Assembly: GCF_040703035.1 (NCBI RefSeq)
Contig: NZ_CP159996.1
Coordinates: forward strand, 3,134,001-3,198,000
Length of the DNA: 64,000 nucleotides
Direction of reading: 5' to 3'
Source: Terribacillus aidingensis
Lineage (GTDB): Bacteria; Bacillota; Bacilli; Bacillales; Amphibacillaceae
Position 1 is the first letter of the stretch, and each line of letters starts with the position of its first letter. Below, one piece after another: positions 45,239 to 54,837 of the stretch. Below the pieces are notes generated by a model. It was not told the DNA's origin, did not search any database, and saw only the letters and a list, made by a program, of their open reading frames with translations. The position numbers and the translations under genes are program-made.

Positions 45239-45472
45239 TTATATCGCTCCTTGTAGTATATATATCAGAGATTTTTTGCTTAATAGCAGGTCATCTCTGT
45301 ATATACATTCTGTCACAAGAGCAAGATACGCAACTCTACACTTTATCCTCTGTTACTCCATGAAAAGTTTAGAAGCTTAAGTTATAACTCAAATTTTAGT
45401 ACTCAATAAAAATTTCTTATATTCATCTCTTGCTCTTTCTACTTTCTTTCGGATTGTTGTCGTATAGGGCTC

Positions 45473-46258
45473 CACGTAAAATTTGTTGATAAGATTCCCG
45501 ACCCGCGTTCTGCACCTCCATCCGGGTTTGATAAATTTGCAAAGGGTACATGGGATTTCTTCACCGAAGATTTTTTCACAGTCTTTGATTCAAATGCAAC
45601 TAAAGGGGAACGATTGCTTGCACTAGGGATGCTTACACCTTGGGGTAAAGGTTTTAAGGTTCTCAAAAAGGGCGGCGAAGGTATTTCCGACTTTGCAAAG
45701 TACATTGATGACCTTGGGGAGAGTAAGTCTGCTGTTAAAAAAGGATCCAAAGAAGTAAAAGAAGGTACGGATAATAAAATAAAAAGTGCTAGTGGAGCTA
45801 AACAAGATGACTCGTTTATTGGTACATTAAAAGGAGAAAAAATACATCTAAAAGATGTAAAAGTAGAAGAGATTACTTATACCAAGAGACTGCCCGAAGA
45901 GACAGCTATGCTGAGAAGGAAATTTAATAGCTCAATAAGAAAGAACTACCTAAAAGAATTTTCAACAGATCCAGTAAGAGTAGAATACCTTAAAAAAGCA
46001 GGTCTAAATGAGAATGATATAGCTAGAATGAAGAACGGGCTTAACCCCAAAGGGTGGCAAGTACATCATAACCTTCCATTAGATGATGGAGGTACTAATG
46101 ATTTTTCAAACCTTGTATTAATAAAAAATGATCCATATCACAAAGTAGTAACCAATGAGCAAAACTCTTTGACAAGAGACTTACTACCGTCACAAAGCAA
46201 GAAAATAAACTGGCCTATGTTTAAAAATGAAATTTATCCACCTGAACAATCTAAATAA
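45473..46258 (+). pseudogene. 5'-truncated polymorphic toxin with HNH-type nuclease domain
   Basis: An open frame begins without start codon or ribosome site in what looks like a pre-toxin linker (VKFVDKIPDPRSAPPSGFDK; FDSNATKGERLLALGMLTPWGKGFK), and ends in an HNH-type nuclease domain with KGWQVHHNLPLDDGGTNDF and SNLVLIKNDPYHKVVTNEQ. The tandem His and Asp/Asn fit an HNH/LHH-like fold. The N-terminal LXG or other export domain is missing. It is followed by an SMI1/KNR4 immunity gene, so it is an orphan toxin cassette that could recombine onto a full-length toxin gene. Confidence 0.82.
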
Positions 46259-46274
46259 CAGAAAGGAAGATTTT

Positions 46275-46733
46275 ATGACTAGATGGAAAGAATTACTGAA
46301 TAAAATAGCAAGTATAGAAAAAGAATATGACAGTACACTCAGTAAACCTGCAACAAAGGGTGAAATCACGAAAATGATCAATAGTCTAAAAGAGAAATTT
46401 GATCAAGTGTTTATACCTGACAGTTATCTAGATTTTTTACAAAATGTAAATGGCTTAGACTTTAATGGTCTTGTAATTTATGGGGTAGATGAATCTTTTC
46501 TGGATAATCCAGTAACTGAAGATGTTCATGGCTTTATAGAAACAAACGAATTGTGGTATGAAAATGACTGGCAAAAGCAGTATATATTTTTTGGTGACTC
46601 TGATACCGCGTGGTACGCTTATGACACAAAAGAAACCAGATATGTAGAACTTGATAAGCCCTCCGGCACGCACATTCAATCATTCGAATCCTTCGATGCG
46701 ATGTTAGATGATGCCTTAGAACTGGTACTCTGA
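46275..46733 (+). CDS. SMI1/KNR4 (YrhA-like) immunity protein
   Basis: A 152-residue cytoplasmic protein of the SMI1/KNR4 superfamily: FIPDSYLDFLQNVNGLDFNGLVIYGVDE is the typical core, then YIFFGDSDTAWYAYDT and a C-terminal FESFDAMLDDALE. Such proteins neutralise nuclease toxins of several types. ATG 46275 has GAAAGGA upstream, 16 bases after the truncated toxin. It would still protect against an intact cognate toxin delivered by neighbours. Confidence 0.88.
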   Translation: MTRWKELLNKIASIEKEYDSTLSKPATKGEITKMINSLKEKFDQVFIPDSYLDFLQNVNGLDFNGLVIYGVDESFLDNPVTEDVHGFIETNELWYENDWQKQYIFFGDSDTAWYAYDTKETRYVELDKPSGTHIQSFESFDAMLDDALELVL

Positions 46734-46792
46734 GATACTACTCTTGCGTTATGCTGTAATGGTCATTCGTTAAATAAACTTAACTTATAGTT

Positions 46793-46832
46793 AGATAGAA
46801 TTACCGATCCTTGGGTTGGTAATTCTATCTAT
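46793..46832. terminator. Hairpin between convergent genes
   Basis: A 14-bp stem (TAGATAGAATTACC with GGTAATTCTATCTA) with a 12-base loop lies between the immunity gene and the convergent permease gene. T runs are weak on both sides. Confidence 0.6.
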
Positions 46833-46897
46833 GTTTGTTAGATATCAAACTAATTCAGCTAGATATCATTTCTCACTTTACTTACTATATAATTTTT

Positions 46898-48241
46898 TTA
46901 TTCTTTATTTACTCTCACCCAATACAACCCAAACAACAAAACAAACCACAAAGGAGTCAACAACAACGCCGGCCGTGTCTCATCAGCAACCAGCATAATA
47001 ACCAGAACTCCCGCAAACAAAGCTAGCACCGCATAGTTCACAAACGGCGTAAATGGTGCCTTAAATGTTGATTTCTTCTGCAATTCCGGACGTGTTTTCT
47101 TATATTTAATATGACAGATAAGGATGATGCTCCATACCCATATAAAACAGATAGCACTAATGCTTGTGACAATTCCAAAGGCTTGTTCTGGGATAAGTTT
47201 GCTTAAGAGCGCTCCTACAGATACGACAATGGCTGATAGCCATAAGGCATTCGCTGGGACGTGCTTTTTATTCAGTTTAGCAAGCTGGGATGGCCCCTGA
47301 TCTTGCTTGCTTAGATTATATAAAGTTCTACTTGTTGAGAACATACCGCTATTACCGGCTGATGCTGCGGATGTTAAGACGACGAAATTGATGATGCCTG
47401 CAGCGATCGGGATACCAACTAAACTAAATGTCTTCACGAATGGACTTTCGGCTGCATTCAGTTCTGTCCATGGGTTAATCATTAACAGAACGAGCAGTGC
47501 GCCAACGTAGAAAAATAGAATTCGTAAAGGTATCTTGTTAATCGCTGATGGGATGTTCTTAGCAGGGTTGGCTGTTTCGGCTGCCGATACCCCGATTAGT
47601 TCCACTCCGACATATGCAAAGACTACCATCTGGAAGGCTAGTAAGAAGCCAGAAATTCCATTCGGAAATAGTCCGCCATGCTCCCACAGATTTGTAACTG
47701 AAACGGTTCCTGCATCAGTCTGGTATCCGATCACCAACAGTACAATACCGATACCAATCAATGCAAGGATCGTAACCACTTTGATCAAGGCAAACCAAAA
47801 CTCCAATTCCCCGAATAGCTTTACCGTTAATAGATTAAGCCCTAATAAAACGACTACACAGATAAGTGCAGGTATCCATTGCGGGATATCGAACCAATAG
47901 TTCACGTACACTCCGACAGCAATCACATCCGCCATCGCTGTCATGATCCAGCAAAACCAATACGTCCACCCTGTCACAAACGATGCCCAAGGTCCGAGGT
48001 AGTCTTCGGCAATGTCTGTAATAGACTGATAGCCTGCTTTCGATAACAGCAGTTCCCCTAGCGCTCGCATCACGAAAAACAGCGCTATACCTACGATCAA
48101 ATAAGCGAAGATTATAGAAGGTCCTGCCAGCTGAATCGCTTTCCCGGATCCTAAAAATAATCCGGTACCAATCGTACCGCCAATAGCGATAAGCTGTACA
48201 TGTCTATTGGATAAGTCCCTCTTTAACTCTTGTTGTGCCAA
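46898..48241 (-). CDS. Amino acid permease (AAT/APC family), probable glycine/alanine transporter
   Basis: A 447-residue protein with 12 hydrophobic helices and the APC signature IAIGGTIGTGLFLGSG in helix 1. It resembles CycA-like D-serine/D-alanine/glycine carriers. TTG 48241 is preferred as start because AAGGAGG lies eight bases upstream; the ATG at 48259 has no ribosome site and instead overlaps this one. A glycine riboswitch and terminator precede it, so glycine is a likely substrate or signal. Confidence 0.85.
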   Translation of the reverse strand: MAQQELKRDLSNRHVQLIAIGGTIGTGLFLGSGKAIQLAGPSIIFAYLIVGIALFFVMRALGELLLSKAGYQSITDIAEDYLGPWASFVTGWTYWFCWIMTAMADVIAVGVYVNYWFDIPQWIPALICVVVLLGLNLLTVKLFGELEFWFALIKVVTILALIGIGIVLLVIGYQTDAGTVSVTNLWEHGGLFPNGISGFLLAFQMVVFAYVGVELIGVSAAETANPAKNIPSAINKIPLRILFFYVGALLVLLMINPWTELNAAESPFVKTFSLVGIPIAAGIINFVVLTSAASAGNSGMFSTSRTLYNLSKQDQGPSQLAKLNKKHVPANALWLSAIVVSVGALLSKLIPEQAFGIVTSISAICFIWVWSIILICHIKYKKTRPELQKKSTFKAPFTPFVNYAVLALFAGVLVIMLVADETRPALLLTPLWFVLLFGLYWVRVNKE

Positions 48242-48269
48242 CTCTAGCTCCTCCTTCATTTCAACCCAA

Positions 48270-48302
48270 TAAAAAAAGAGATTGGAGGCTCTCCAATCTC
48301 TT
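48270..48302 (-). terminator. Riboswitch terminator before the permease gene
   Basis: The 12-bp stem AAGAGATTGGAG/CTCCAATCTCTT with a 3-base loop is followed by seven T on the minus strand, immediately upstream of the permease ribosome site. Confidence 0.88.
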
Positions 48303-48365
48303 GATCACAAGAATAACAAATACTATTGGTCATACGCGCGCAGCACAACACAAATACATATCCGA

Positions 48366-48453
48366 TACTCTTCTGTCCTTTTGCCTGAGATTGTGAACCC
48401 TTCGGCGCCGCGTAAATAGCGGTCTCTCCAGAAGCTGCTCCTGCTATAGTGTG
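48366..48453 (-). promoter_or_regulatory. Glycine riboswitch aptamer
   Basis: On the minus strand the conserved elements appear in order: CTGGAGAGACC, GGCGCCGAAGGGTTCACAA, then TCTCAGGCAAAAGGACAGA. These are the hallmarks of glycine aptamers. Only one aptamer is visible, so it is a singlet type. The terminator about 65 bases further on makes it a transcriptional switch for the permease. Whether glycine turns it on or off cannot be read from sequence alone. Confidence 0.92.
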
Positions 48454-48702
48454 ATCCATAGCATTCATAGCTCTATTATTAAGTTATTTAGATTCTGTTG
48501 AATAGTCATTATTCTATTCCTTGTTAGATTTTTTGTCAAATCCTATTTTGTATCTCGATTTGTCATTTCCGCTGACAGCTGCATCTCAATAATTTGTGTG
48601 CTGTTCACCAAGATTCCGCTAAACCCCTAAGATACTTGTACCCTTCCATATTTTATCAAGGACATATAATACCCTGTATCCTAAAATAATGGAGGTGAAG
48701 AT

Positions 48703-48984
48703 ATGTCAGTTGGACAATATCGTTCATTATGCCAAAAATATACCGGTAAAGCAGTTGAAATCCGTTGCCATGACGGAAAAGTCCATAGAGGAATCATCCA
48801 GCGGGTTGACCGAGATCGTGTTTATTTACAGCCAATGGGTCGCTCCAGAAATTTAGGCGGCTTCGGTTATGGCGGCTATGGCTATGGTTATGGCGGTGGT
48901 TTTGGGCGCGGATTTGGCTTTGGTTTTGGAGTAGCTTTCGGAGCCATCGCAGGGATAGCCTTGCTTTCTCTATTCTGGATCTGA
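48703..48984 (+). CDS. Small glycine-rich protein with a LSm-like N-terminus
   Basis: A 93-residue protein. The first 45 residues (YTGKAVEIRCHDGKVHRGIIQRV then DRDRVYLQP) have the strand pattern of Sm-like or spore-associated beta barrels. A Gly/Tyr/Phe-rich stretch follows (about 52-76), and the C-terminus is hydrophobic (FGAIAGIALLSLFWI). GGAGGTG precedes the ATG. Similar small proteins occur in spore-forming Bacillaceae and may be spore-coat or envelope associated; the function is not known. Confidence 0.65.
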   Translation: MSVGQYRSLCQKYTGKAVEIRCHDGKVHRGIIQRVDRDRVYLQPMGRSRNLGGFGYGGYGYGYGGGFGRGFGFGFGVAFGAIAGIALLSLFWI

Positions 48985-49031
48985 CTATATAGCAGTATTC
49001 CATATAAATTTGATTACCGTACGACAGCATG

Positions 49032-49066
49032 AAAAAGCCTGGAATTGGTGCAGCCGGGCTTTATTC
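49032..49066 (+). terminator. Terminator after the glycine-rich protein gene
   Basis: An imperfect stem AAAGCCTGG/CCGGGCTTT is followed by a short T-rich tail. Confidence 0.6.
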
Positions 49067-49121
49067 ATGTCCATGTCTCCGGAGTTCTCACAGGTTATGT
49101 AAGCATAAGCTCCATAAACCC

Positions 49122-49886
49122 CTACATAACTCCGGCAATAATACTAGCTTCGACAGCCAGCAAGTCTTCACTGGCTAAGCTGTATCTTTTCATATAATTT
49201 TTGACTACATGATAACCAACACAATACCCTAGCATCTTTGGATACCTACGATGACCAAATAAAATAGCTTGATATTCATGATCCTGCGGCAAAAGCTCCT
49301 GCTTCGGAACAATATAATCAGACCACATTTTCTCGATTTTCTTATCAGGATAAAACGATGCCCACCTGGCAGTCAGTTCCTCTCCCAATCTTTCCGTAAC
49401 AGCATTTTCTGCTATCCCCTCTAATACAATCGTATCCAGCAAAGTGTACATCTCTTCGCTCTTATCAAAGCGATTCAGCCGGCAAACATGGTTATACTCA
49501 TGCGTGAATATTGCTTTTATCTCCTCTTCTGTATTTTCTGGTGATAAAAATAAAAAGAGCTTATCCTTGAATGCTAAACCGGATTTACCGCCCAATTGCT
49601 TTTGCAGCCATTTATTACGCTCATCTGAAGGGAAGATATAGATAGGTATATCCGGACCTTCCCACTCCTTTTGCAGAAATGCCTCGTCCTGCTGCACAAC
49701 CTCCCACACCTCTTGATCCAGCTGTTTACGCTTTTTCTTTATCGGACGGTACATGCCATGCCGTATGAAGTAATCATATATTTCAGCTGCAGAAGCGTCA
49801 GCAAAAAGTTCAGTTAGCTTCTCGCAAAGTGCGAGTGGATCTTCATAATCATCAATCAGCCATTCATCCGTTCTGATTACGCTCAT
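49122..49886 (-). CDS. DUF2268 family putative zinc protease (YjaZ-like)
   Basis: A 254-residue protein with an HEYNH zincin motif at 129-133 and a downstream Glu region (VLEGIAENAV, about 152-161), as in DUF2268 proteins such as B. subtilis YjaZ. No signal peptide is visible. AGGAGG precedes the ATG. It is presumed to be a metalloprotease; target unknown. The gene stands alone. Confidence 0.85.
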   Translation of the reverse strand: MSVIRTDEWLIDDYEDPLALCEKLTELFADASAAEIYDYFIRHGMYRPIKKKRKQLDQEVWEVVQQDEAFLQKEWEGPDIPIYIFPSDERNKWLQKQLGGKSGLAFKDKLFLFLSPENTEEEIKAIFTHEYNHVCRLNRFDKSEEMYTLLDTIVLEGIAENAVTERLGEELTARWASFYPDKKIEKMWSDYIVPKQELLPQDHEYQAILFGHRRYPKMLGYCVGYHVVKNYMKRYSLASEDLLAVEASIIAGVM

Positions 49887-49996
49887 TTTCTATCCTCCTA
49901 ACATCACCAATTTATTCAGTATGAAGACTATTGGCACAAAACTTTTCTCTATTCATAGCATATTGCAATGATGTCATATAAAGGCAGGGGTTACGT

Positions 49997-50707
49997 TTGA
50001 ATTACACATATCTTGATTGTCTCGCATTATTTGGAGTGGGCGGCGCCCATCCCGGCGGATTGCAGTTAACAAAGAAAATCTTGGCTGAGGAGAAAATCAG
50101 TAGCGATACAATACTTCTGGACGTAGGATGCGGCACGGGGCAAACTGCTGCTTACCTAGCTCAGCAATTCGGCTCCAGTGTTAGTGCCTTAGACAACAAC
50201 AGCATCATGGTGGAGAAAGCCCTGGAAAGGTTCTCAGGTTTGAATATACCGATTGTTGCCAAACACGGAGACACTGAAAATCTCCCCTACCCGGATAAGC
50301 ATTTTGATATTGCCCTCTCAGAATCCGTCCTTTCCTTTACCAATGTTACCTCCGCTATTCGTGAGCTCAAGAGAGTGCTGAAATCGAACGGAAGATTACT
50401 CGCAATCGAAACTGTATTGGAGCAAACAATCCCAGAAGAAGAACGGTCTTCTATTGTGGATTTTTATCGCTTCCCACAATTATTAACGGAGGATGAATGG
50501 CTGACAGCCTTTAAAAAAGCTGGATTTCAGCAAGTTGATATAACGAAATACCAACCAACATTGGATCAAGTTGATGAACAGAACGCTGCTGATTTCTCCC
50601 TATCAGAATCTATCGATGATGCATTGTTAGAGATATTGGAAAAACACAAGGAAATCATGCAGCGAAATAAAGATAAGTTGGGGTTTCGCATATTCAGATG
50701 TAGTTGA
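49997..50707 (+). CDS. Class I SAM-dependent methyltransferase
   Basis: A 236-residue cytoplasmic enzyme starting at TTG (AGGGG upstream). Motif I LLDVGCGTGQT is at 40-50, SALDNN follows as the SAM-ribose acidic site, and GDTENLPYPDKHFDIALSE is the post-I region. The fold is that of UbiE-like methyltransferases, but the substrate cannot be assigned. It is convergent with the sensor kinase gene, with a shared terminator between them. Confidence 0.88.
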   Translation: MNYTYLDCLALFGVGGAHPGGLQLTKKILAEEKISSDTILLDVGCGTGQTAAYLAQQFGSSVSALDNNSIMVEKALERFSGLNIPIVAKHGDTENLPYPDKHFDIALSESVLSFTNVTSAIRELKRVLKSNGRLLAIETVLEQTIPEEERSSIVDFYRFPQLLTEDEWLTAFKKAGFQQVDITKYQPTLDQVDEQNAADFSLSESIDDALLEILEKHKEIMQRNKDKLGFRIFRCS

Positions 50708-50713
50708 AACAAA

Positions 50714-50748
50714 AAGAAGCTCAACGCTAAATGTTGAGCTTCCTTTTT
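50714..50748. terminator. Bidirectional terminator
   Basis: The stem GAAGCTCAAC/GTTGAGCTTC is flanked by A and T runs, between the methyltransferase and the first sensor kinase. Confidence 0.85.
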
Positions 50749-50781
50749 CATATTATCAAATGCTTCATGAATCCAAGGATT

Positions 50782-52224
50782 TTATTTACCACCATTCAGC
50801 ATGCCTTCTTGTGGTATTTCAAGCTTGAAATGCGTGCCATTCGATGAACTGTCGACTATACTTATATCCCCTAAGTGTTCAGTCATCATCTTCTTCACAA
50901 ACGCTAGACCTAATCCCATTCCTTGCTCTTTATCTCCCAGCGAAATAAAGGGATCAAATACACTCAACCAGTTCTCAGGATGTATACCCACCCCAGTGTC
51001 GATAAAGTGTATGATGATATTCCTATCATCAATCTCTGTGCAGATTGTTATCTTCTTTTCTGTCCTGTTTTCTGGTATTGCTTCCACGCTATTTTTGATC
51101 AAATTTATAAATACTTGTTTTAAGTTTGCTCTATTCAGATAAACATTCAGTGGTGAATATATATTTATGAACTCCAACTCAACTTTGTTTTCTTGCAGCA
51201 TTCCGTCTGTAAATTCAATAGATTCTTGGATTATTTTCGCAAGATCATCTGTTTTATAGATCAATGCTGACGACTTCATGTACGCACTATAATTATCTGT
51301 AAGCTGCTCTAAATGGTCAGATGCATTACCTATCATTTTCAGTTTACGTTTATCACTTTCATCTAGGGAACCATTTTTGTCCATTATGCTTGAGAAGCCT
51401 TTAATAATAGAGTTTGTGTTCCTCACTTCATGAATCAAACTGCCAGTCAAATGACCCGTGTAGTCTAGTTTTTTCTGTTTTTCCAATAATTCATGAGAAT
51501 GAGCCTTCAAATCTACATTCAGCTTTACAAAAATGTGCATGCTTGCAACCGAAAATAGTATTACACCAATGCTGCTAGTAAGAACGCCGGTTAAAGGAAA
51601 AAAGTTCAGAATTCCTGGTATGACCAGCAGCAATGCATTGAATGAAAAACCCATAAGGAAGTTCTTGAAGTGTGAATTCCGAATTCTCTTTGACAATACA
51701 GGCATAACTATTAAGAAAATTACAATGATAGCCATGTGTATGAAGTACACCCAAAATAGCGACCCATAATCAGGAAAATAGTAAACACCAGTATACCTCT
51801 CTTGGGTAACAGTCAATCCTTTTATTCCTAAGTCCGTCCAATTTATCACATACACGATAGCACTCCATATAGTGAAGCCAATCAGTGCTTTTTTGGTGAA
51901 AAAAGCATACGAAACATTCGTCAGCCAATTCCTCTTTTTCACCATTGATGGCTGGTCTTTGATAATCCGGTAAGCTATATATAATACAATAGGGAGCCCG
52001 AATGTCGGCCCCGCACGAAACAGCTTGAATAGAAATAGAATCATATCTTCTGACAGAACATCCTTAAAATAAAGAACTCCGATATCCAGCTGCCAAATGG
52101 TTATCAGGATCATATATATGATCATTCCCGTCGACAGCTTTGTTTCATTGTAAACTTTGCCTATGCTCAACGCTAAAAACAATGGCAGTAAACCAATGGC
52201 ACATATTAATATACCAATAATCAT
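50782..52224 (-). CDS. Orphan membrane sensor histidine kinase, copy 1
   Basis: A 480-residue kinase. The N-terminal sensor has six to eight membrane helices (to about residue 235) with hardly any extracellular loops. A kinase core follows with H-box GSLIHEVRNTNSIIKGF (His265), then N-box FINLIKNSVEA, HFIDTGVGI and GMGLGLAFVKKMM. No response regulator gene is adjacent. A close paralogue lies 2.5 kb away at 54762-56276. Multi-helix sensors of this sort (compare KinB) are common among sporulation or stress kinases; the role here is not known. Confidence 0.85.
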   Translation of the reverse strand: MIIGILICAIGLLPLFLALSIGKVYNETKLSTGMIIYMILITIWQLDIGVLYFKDVLSEDMILFLFKLFRAGPTFGLPIVLYIAYRIIKDQPSMVKKRNWLTNVSYAFFTKKALIGFTIWSAIVYVINWTDLGIKGLTVTQERYTGVYYFPDYGSLFWVYFIHMAIIVIFLIVMPVLSKRIRNSHFKNFLMGFSFNALLLVIPGILNFFPLTGVLTSSIGVILFSVASMHIFVKLNVDLKAHSHELLEKQKKLDYTGHLTGSLIHEVRNTNSIIKGFSSIMDKNGSLDESDKRKLKMIGNASDHLEQLTDNYSAYMKSSALIYKTDDLAKIIQESIEFTDGMLQENKVELEFINIYSPLNVYLNRANLKQVFINLIKNSVEAIPENRTEKKITICTEIDDRNIIIHFIDTGVGIHPENWLSVFDPFISLGDKEQGMGLGLAFVKKMMTEHLGDISIVDSSSNGTHFKLEIPQEGMLNGGK

Positions 52225-52465
52225 ACCTGCTAACCCCTAACTGCTGAAATCCACATCATGGATTTGACTATGTTCTTTTGTACAAAGTAATGTGGATTCC
52301 ATTACGCGAATTAGTAGCTATAAAACCATAATTTTAGCTGCCTATTCTCATATATCCCTTTATAACTTATGCTTGTACATTATATCAGATGTATTCCGAG
52401 AGTTTTTAGATATAAATATTCTAGACGGTAACCGTTTATCAAGACCTAAATTATAAAAATCCTTA

Positions 52466-52522
52466 AAAATAAAAGAAGAGCACATATTAGTCATGTATAA
52501 TATGTGCTCTTCTTTTATTTAA
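52466..52522 (-). terminator. Long hairpin downstream of the VOC gene
   Basis: A long near-perfect stem (AAATAAAAGAAGAGCACATA with its complement) ends in a T run on the minus strand. It likely terminates the VOC transcript, about 160 bases past its stop; the stretch between is without a gene. Confidence 0.8.
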
Positions 52523-52683
52523 TTTTAGTACCCGTTGACTGAAGACTTGATTTGAATATAATTCTAATATATTTAGAGTACGACAACGATTCCTGTTTTT
52601 TTGGCCATTTTAAACCAGCTGGGCCTGTTTTACGAATCGTTATCAACTCTCCAAATTGGGACCTCACTCACTTCAACTGTCCA

Positions 52684-53088
52684 TCAAGCCCTGCCAGTGA
52701 ATCGTTTGATCGCTTCCTCGGTCACCGGCGAGAAGAGGTTAACGAGGTTGCCGTCTGGGTCACGGAACAGTATAGCACGGTTCCCCCACGGCATCGTGGT
52801 CGGTTCCTTTACCCAATCCTCGATAAACGGCTTTAATCGTTCGTATTCTGCATCGACATCGTGGACAAGGAACTCTATGATGACAGAGTGATTGTCGGTC
52901 GCCACTGCTGAACCTTCACCGAACAGTGGCACAGTCTGGGAGTGGCCGATCGCCAGGGTGCACAATGGCGCAATGAGTTCGGCAAAGACGGGCGCGGGAC
53001 GCTCCGCTGATAAGCCCATGACTTTCTCATAGAACTTGACTAGACGATCCACGTCGTCTGTAATGATGCGTACAGAAGCAAAATTCAC
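52684..53088 (-). CDS. VOC (glyoxalase/bleomycin resistance) family protein
   Basis: A 134-residue protein of the vicinal oxygen chelate fold: FASVRIITDDVDRLVKFYEKVMG at the start and AILFRDPDGNLVNLFSPV at the end are standard. GTG 53088 is chosen from the domain boundary and the AAGGATGG upstream; a longer frame to 53175 adds 29 unrelated residues. It follows a WYL regulator gene in the same direction, a common pairing. Substrate unknown. Confidence 0.82.
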   Translation of the reverse strand: MNFASVRIITDDVDRLVKFYEKVMGLSAERPAPVFAELIAPLCTLAIGHSQTVPLFGEGSAVATDNHSVIIEFLVHDVDAEYERLKPFIEDWVKEPTTMPWGNRAILFRDPDGNLVNLFSPVTEEAIKRFTGRA

Positions 53089-53211
53089 AAGATACCATCC
53101 TTCCGATAATAAATGTATACAACAATACCATATACACTTTATTTTGTTATAAACTTCAGTAAAAACCAAATCCATTCAAAAACTGAATTATTTTACTGAC
53201 TCCGATTATAA

Positions 53212-53248
53212 AAAAACGCTACTGACAACATTATGTCAGTAGCGTTTT
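53212..53248 (-). terminator. Terminator overlapping the end of the WYL regulator gene
   Basis: The stem AAACGCTACTGACA/TGTCAGTAGCGTTT includes the last codons and stop of the regulator gene and is followed by a T run on the minus strand. Confidence 0.85.
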
Positions 53249-54183
53249 AACATTTTTCGGGCTTCCTCAAGAATCCGATTTCGAAGTGATTCAGGCTCTA
53301 ATACAATCACATCGGCTCCCCAGCCAAGTACCCATCGCAGCAATTCGTCCAGTTGACGAACGCGTAAGACCACATGCAATCCATCTTGATGCTCTTCCAT
53401 ATTCTCTATGTAATGATTGTTTGATTCCTTCACCTTATCTGCGATGTCTTTGTTAAATCGGAGGCGAACTCGCAAATGCCGATCGTCCGGAGGGGTATAC
53501 TCCATTAAGTTAAAATGCACTGGTCGTTCAAATCGTTCTTCCAGAGCAATAAATTCCGTCATTCGAGACAATCGAAAATGGCGAATGTCTTGGCGCAGTT
53601 CACAACGGGCCACGAGCATCCATGATCCTTGAACGAGAACTAATCCATAGGGGGAAACGGTACGAACACTATGACGATTCCCATCGAAATCTGCAAGTTT
53701 TTTTACATAATGGAAGCTGATCATTCGCTCGTCTAATATCGCCCGACGAATTTTTTCTAAATATTCTTTTTCTTTTGATGGCGTGACCTGTTTATCGGAA
53801 ATGAGCAAACGTATAGCCTTGCGTACACGTGATGTTTCATTGCGGACGCTCTCCGGTAGAATGACCTCGATTTTGCCGCGGGCAGCTTGTGCTCTGACAC
53901 GATAATCATTATCAAATCGTTGTTCAATAAACTCCGTTCCCATCAACAAGCTTACGGCTTCTTGTACCGTGAAACTGATCGGCGGCAGGAAATAGCCTTC
54001 CATCAGAGAATACCCTGTCCCAGGAGCACCTATGATCGGAACGCTTGCTTCACTTAGCGCCTGAATGTCACGGTAGATGGTCCGAACACTCGTTTCAAAT
54101 CTAGTTGCCAAATCTTCGGCACGTACAACTTCTTTACGTTGTAACTCCAGCACGATGGCTAACAAACGGTCTGTTTTGTTCAT
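53236..54183 (-). CDS. WYL-domain transcriptional regulator (YafY type)
   Basis: A 315-residue protein: N-terminal winged helix-turn-helix (about 1-60, TSVRTIYRDIQALSEASVPI), then a WYL domain at about 140-215 (SVRTVSPYGLVLVQGSWMLVARCE, with WML in place of WYL) and a C-terminal WCX region ending ADVIVLEPESLRNRILEEA. ATG 54183 has AAGGTGGG upstream. It probably regulates itself and the downstream VOC gene in response to a ligand bound by the WYL fold. Confidence 0.9.
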   Translation of the reverse strand: MNKTDRLLAIVLELQRKEVVRAEDLATRFETSVRTIYRDIQALSEASVPIIGAPGTGYSLMEGYFLPPISFTVQEAVSLLMGTEFIEQRFDNDYRVRAQAARGKIEVILPESVRNETSRVRKAIRLLISDKQVTPSKEKEYLEKIRRAILDERMISFHYVKKLADFDGNRHSVRTVSPYGLVLVQGSWMLVARCELRQDIRHFRLSRMTEFIALEERFERPVHFNLMEYTPPDDRHLRVRLRFNKDIADKVKESNNHYIENMEEHQDGLHVVLRVRQLDELLRWVLGWGADVIVLEPESLRNRILEEARKMLKRY

Positions 54184-54513
54184 TGGTTTCCCACCTTGAT
54201 GTTTGATAAAGAATAATAGTACCACGCCTTAATAGAGAAGATGCTATAACGAACCTGGTGCTGGCATCTTTCAGGAATCTCTACAAAATAAGGGTAAGAC
54301 TTCTGTTTTGTGTTAGACTTTCATGAATTTGCTTTAGGCGCTTTTTGCGGTCATATGTGGCCATATTATAACCCCTGCTTAGATTTTATTCTTTCGATTC
54401 GTCCGAATATTATATTGCCTTGTTTAGTCATATTATAAATATCCTGGAGTCTCTCTAAATTCTTCTGGTTTTTTTGTGCTATTTCTTCACGTAAGACAGA
54501 TCATCATGTGTAG
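54184..54513. other. Non-coding stretch upstream of the WYL gene
   Basis: About 330 bases with no supported gene or hairpin. The first 60 presumably hold the regulator's promoter. Confidence 0.5.
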
Positions 54514-54837
54514 TATTGTGTATTTGATATCCTTTACTATAAAGGAACCAATGCAATGATAAAACCTTTGATCGAACGGAAACTGTTGCTGCAGGAAGTG
54601 CTGCCGGCAGATGAAAGGTTTATATATGTACAGAGTTTTGAAGGTCAAGACGCTGAGTTGTTAATAAAAACTCAAGCGCTTGAAGGAATCGTCTTGAAGA
54701 AGGCTGATTCTCTATATAAGCCAGGCACAAGATCACCCAATTGGTTAAAGGTGATAAATTATCAATTTGAAGAGGTTGGTTTTTCAGGACTTCGCAAAGT
54801 CAAATTCGGTGTCCTAATGTCTTTTAAAGATGGATAG
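54514..54837 (+). pseudogene. Fragment of a LigD-type ATP-dependent DNA ligase gene
   Basis: The frame 54514-54837 reads VFDILYYKGTN, PLIERKLLLQEVLP, then LEGIVLKKADSLYKPGTRSPNWLKVINYQ and a SGLRKVKFG stretch. This is the middle to late ligase domain of bacterial NHEJ LigD, including motif IV (EGIVLKK) and motif V (NWLKVI). The N-terminal part with the catalytic lysine and the polymerase domain are absent. Its last 76 bases overlap the 3' end of the second sensor kinase gene on the opposite strand. It is a decayed fragment. Confidence 0.85.
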
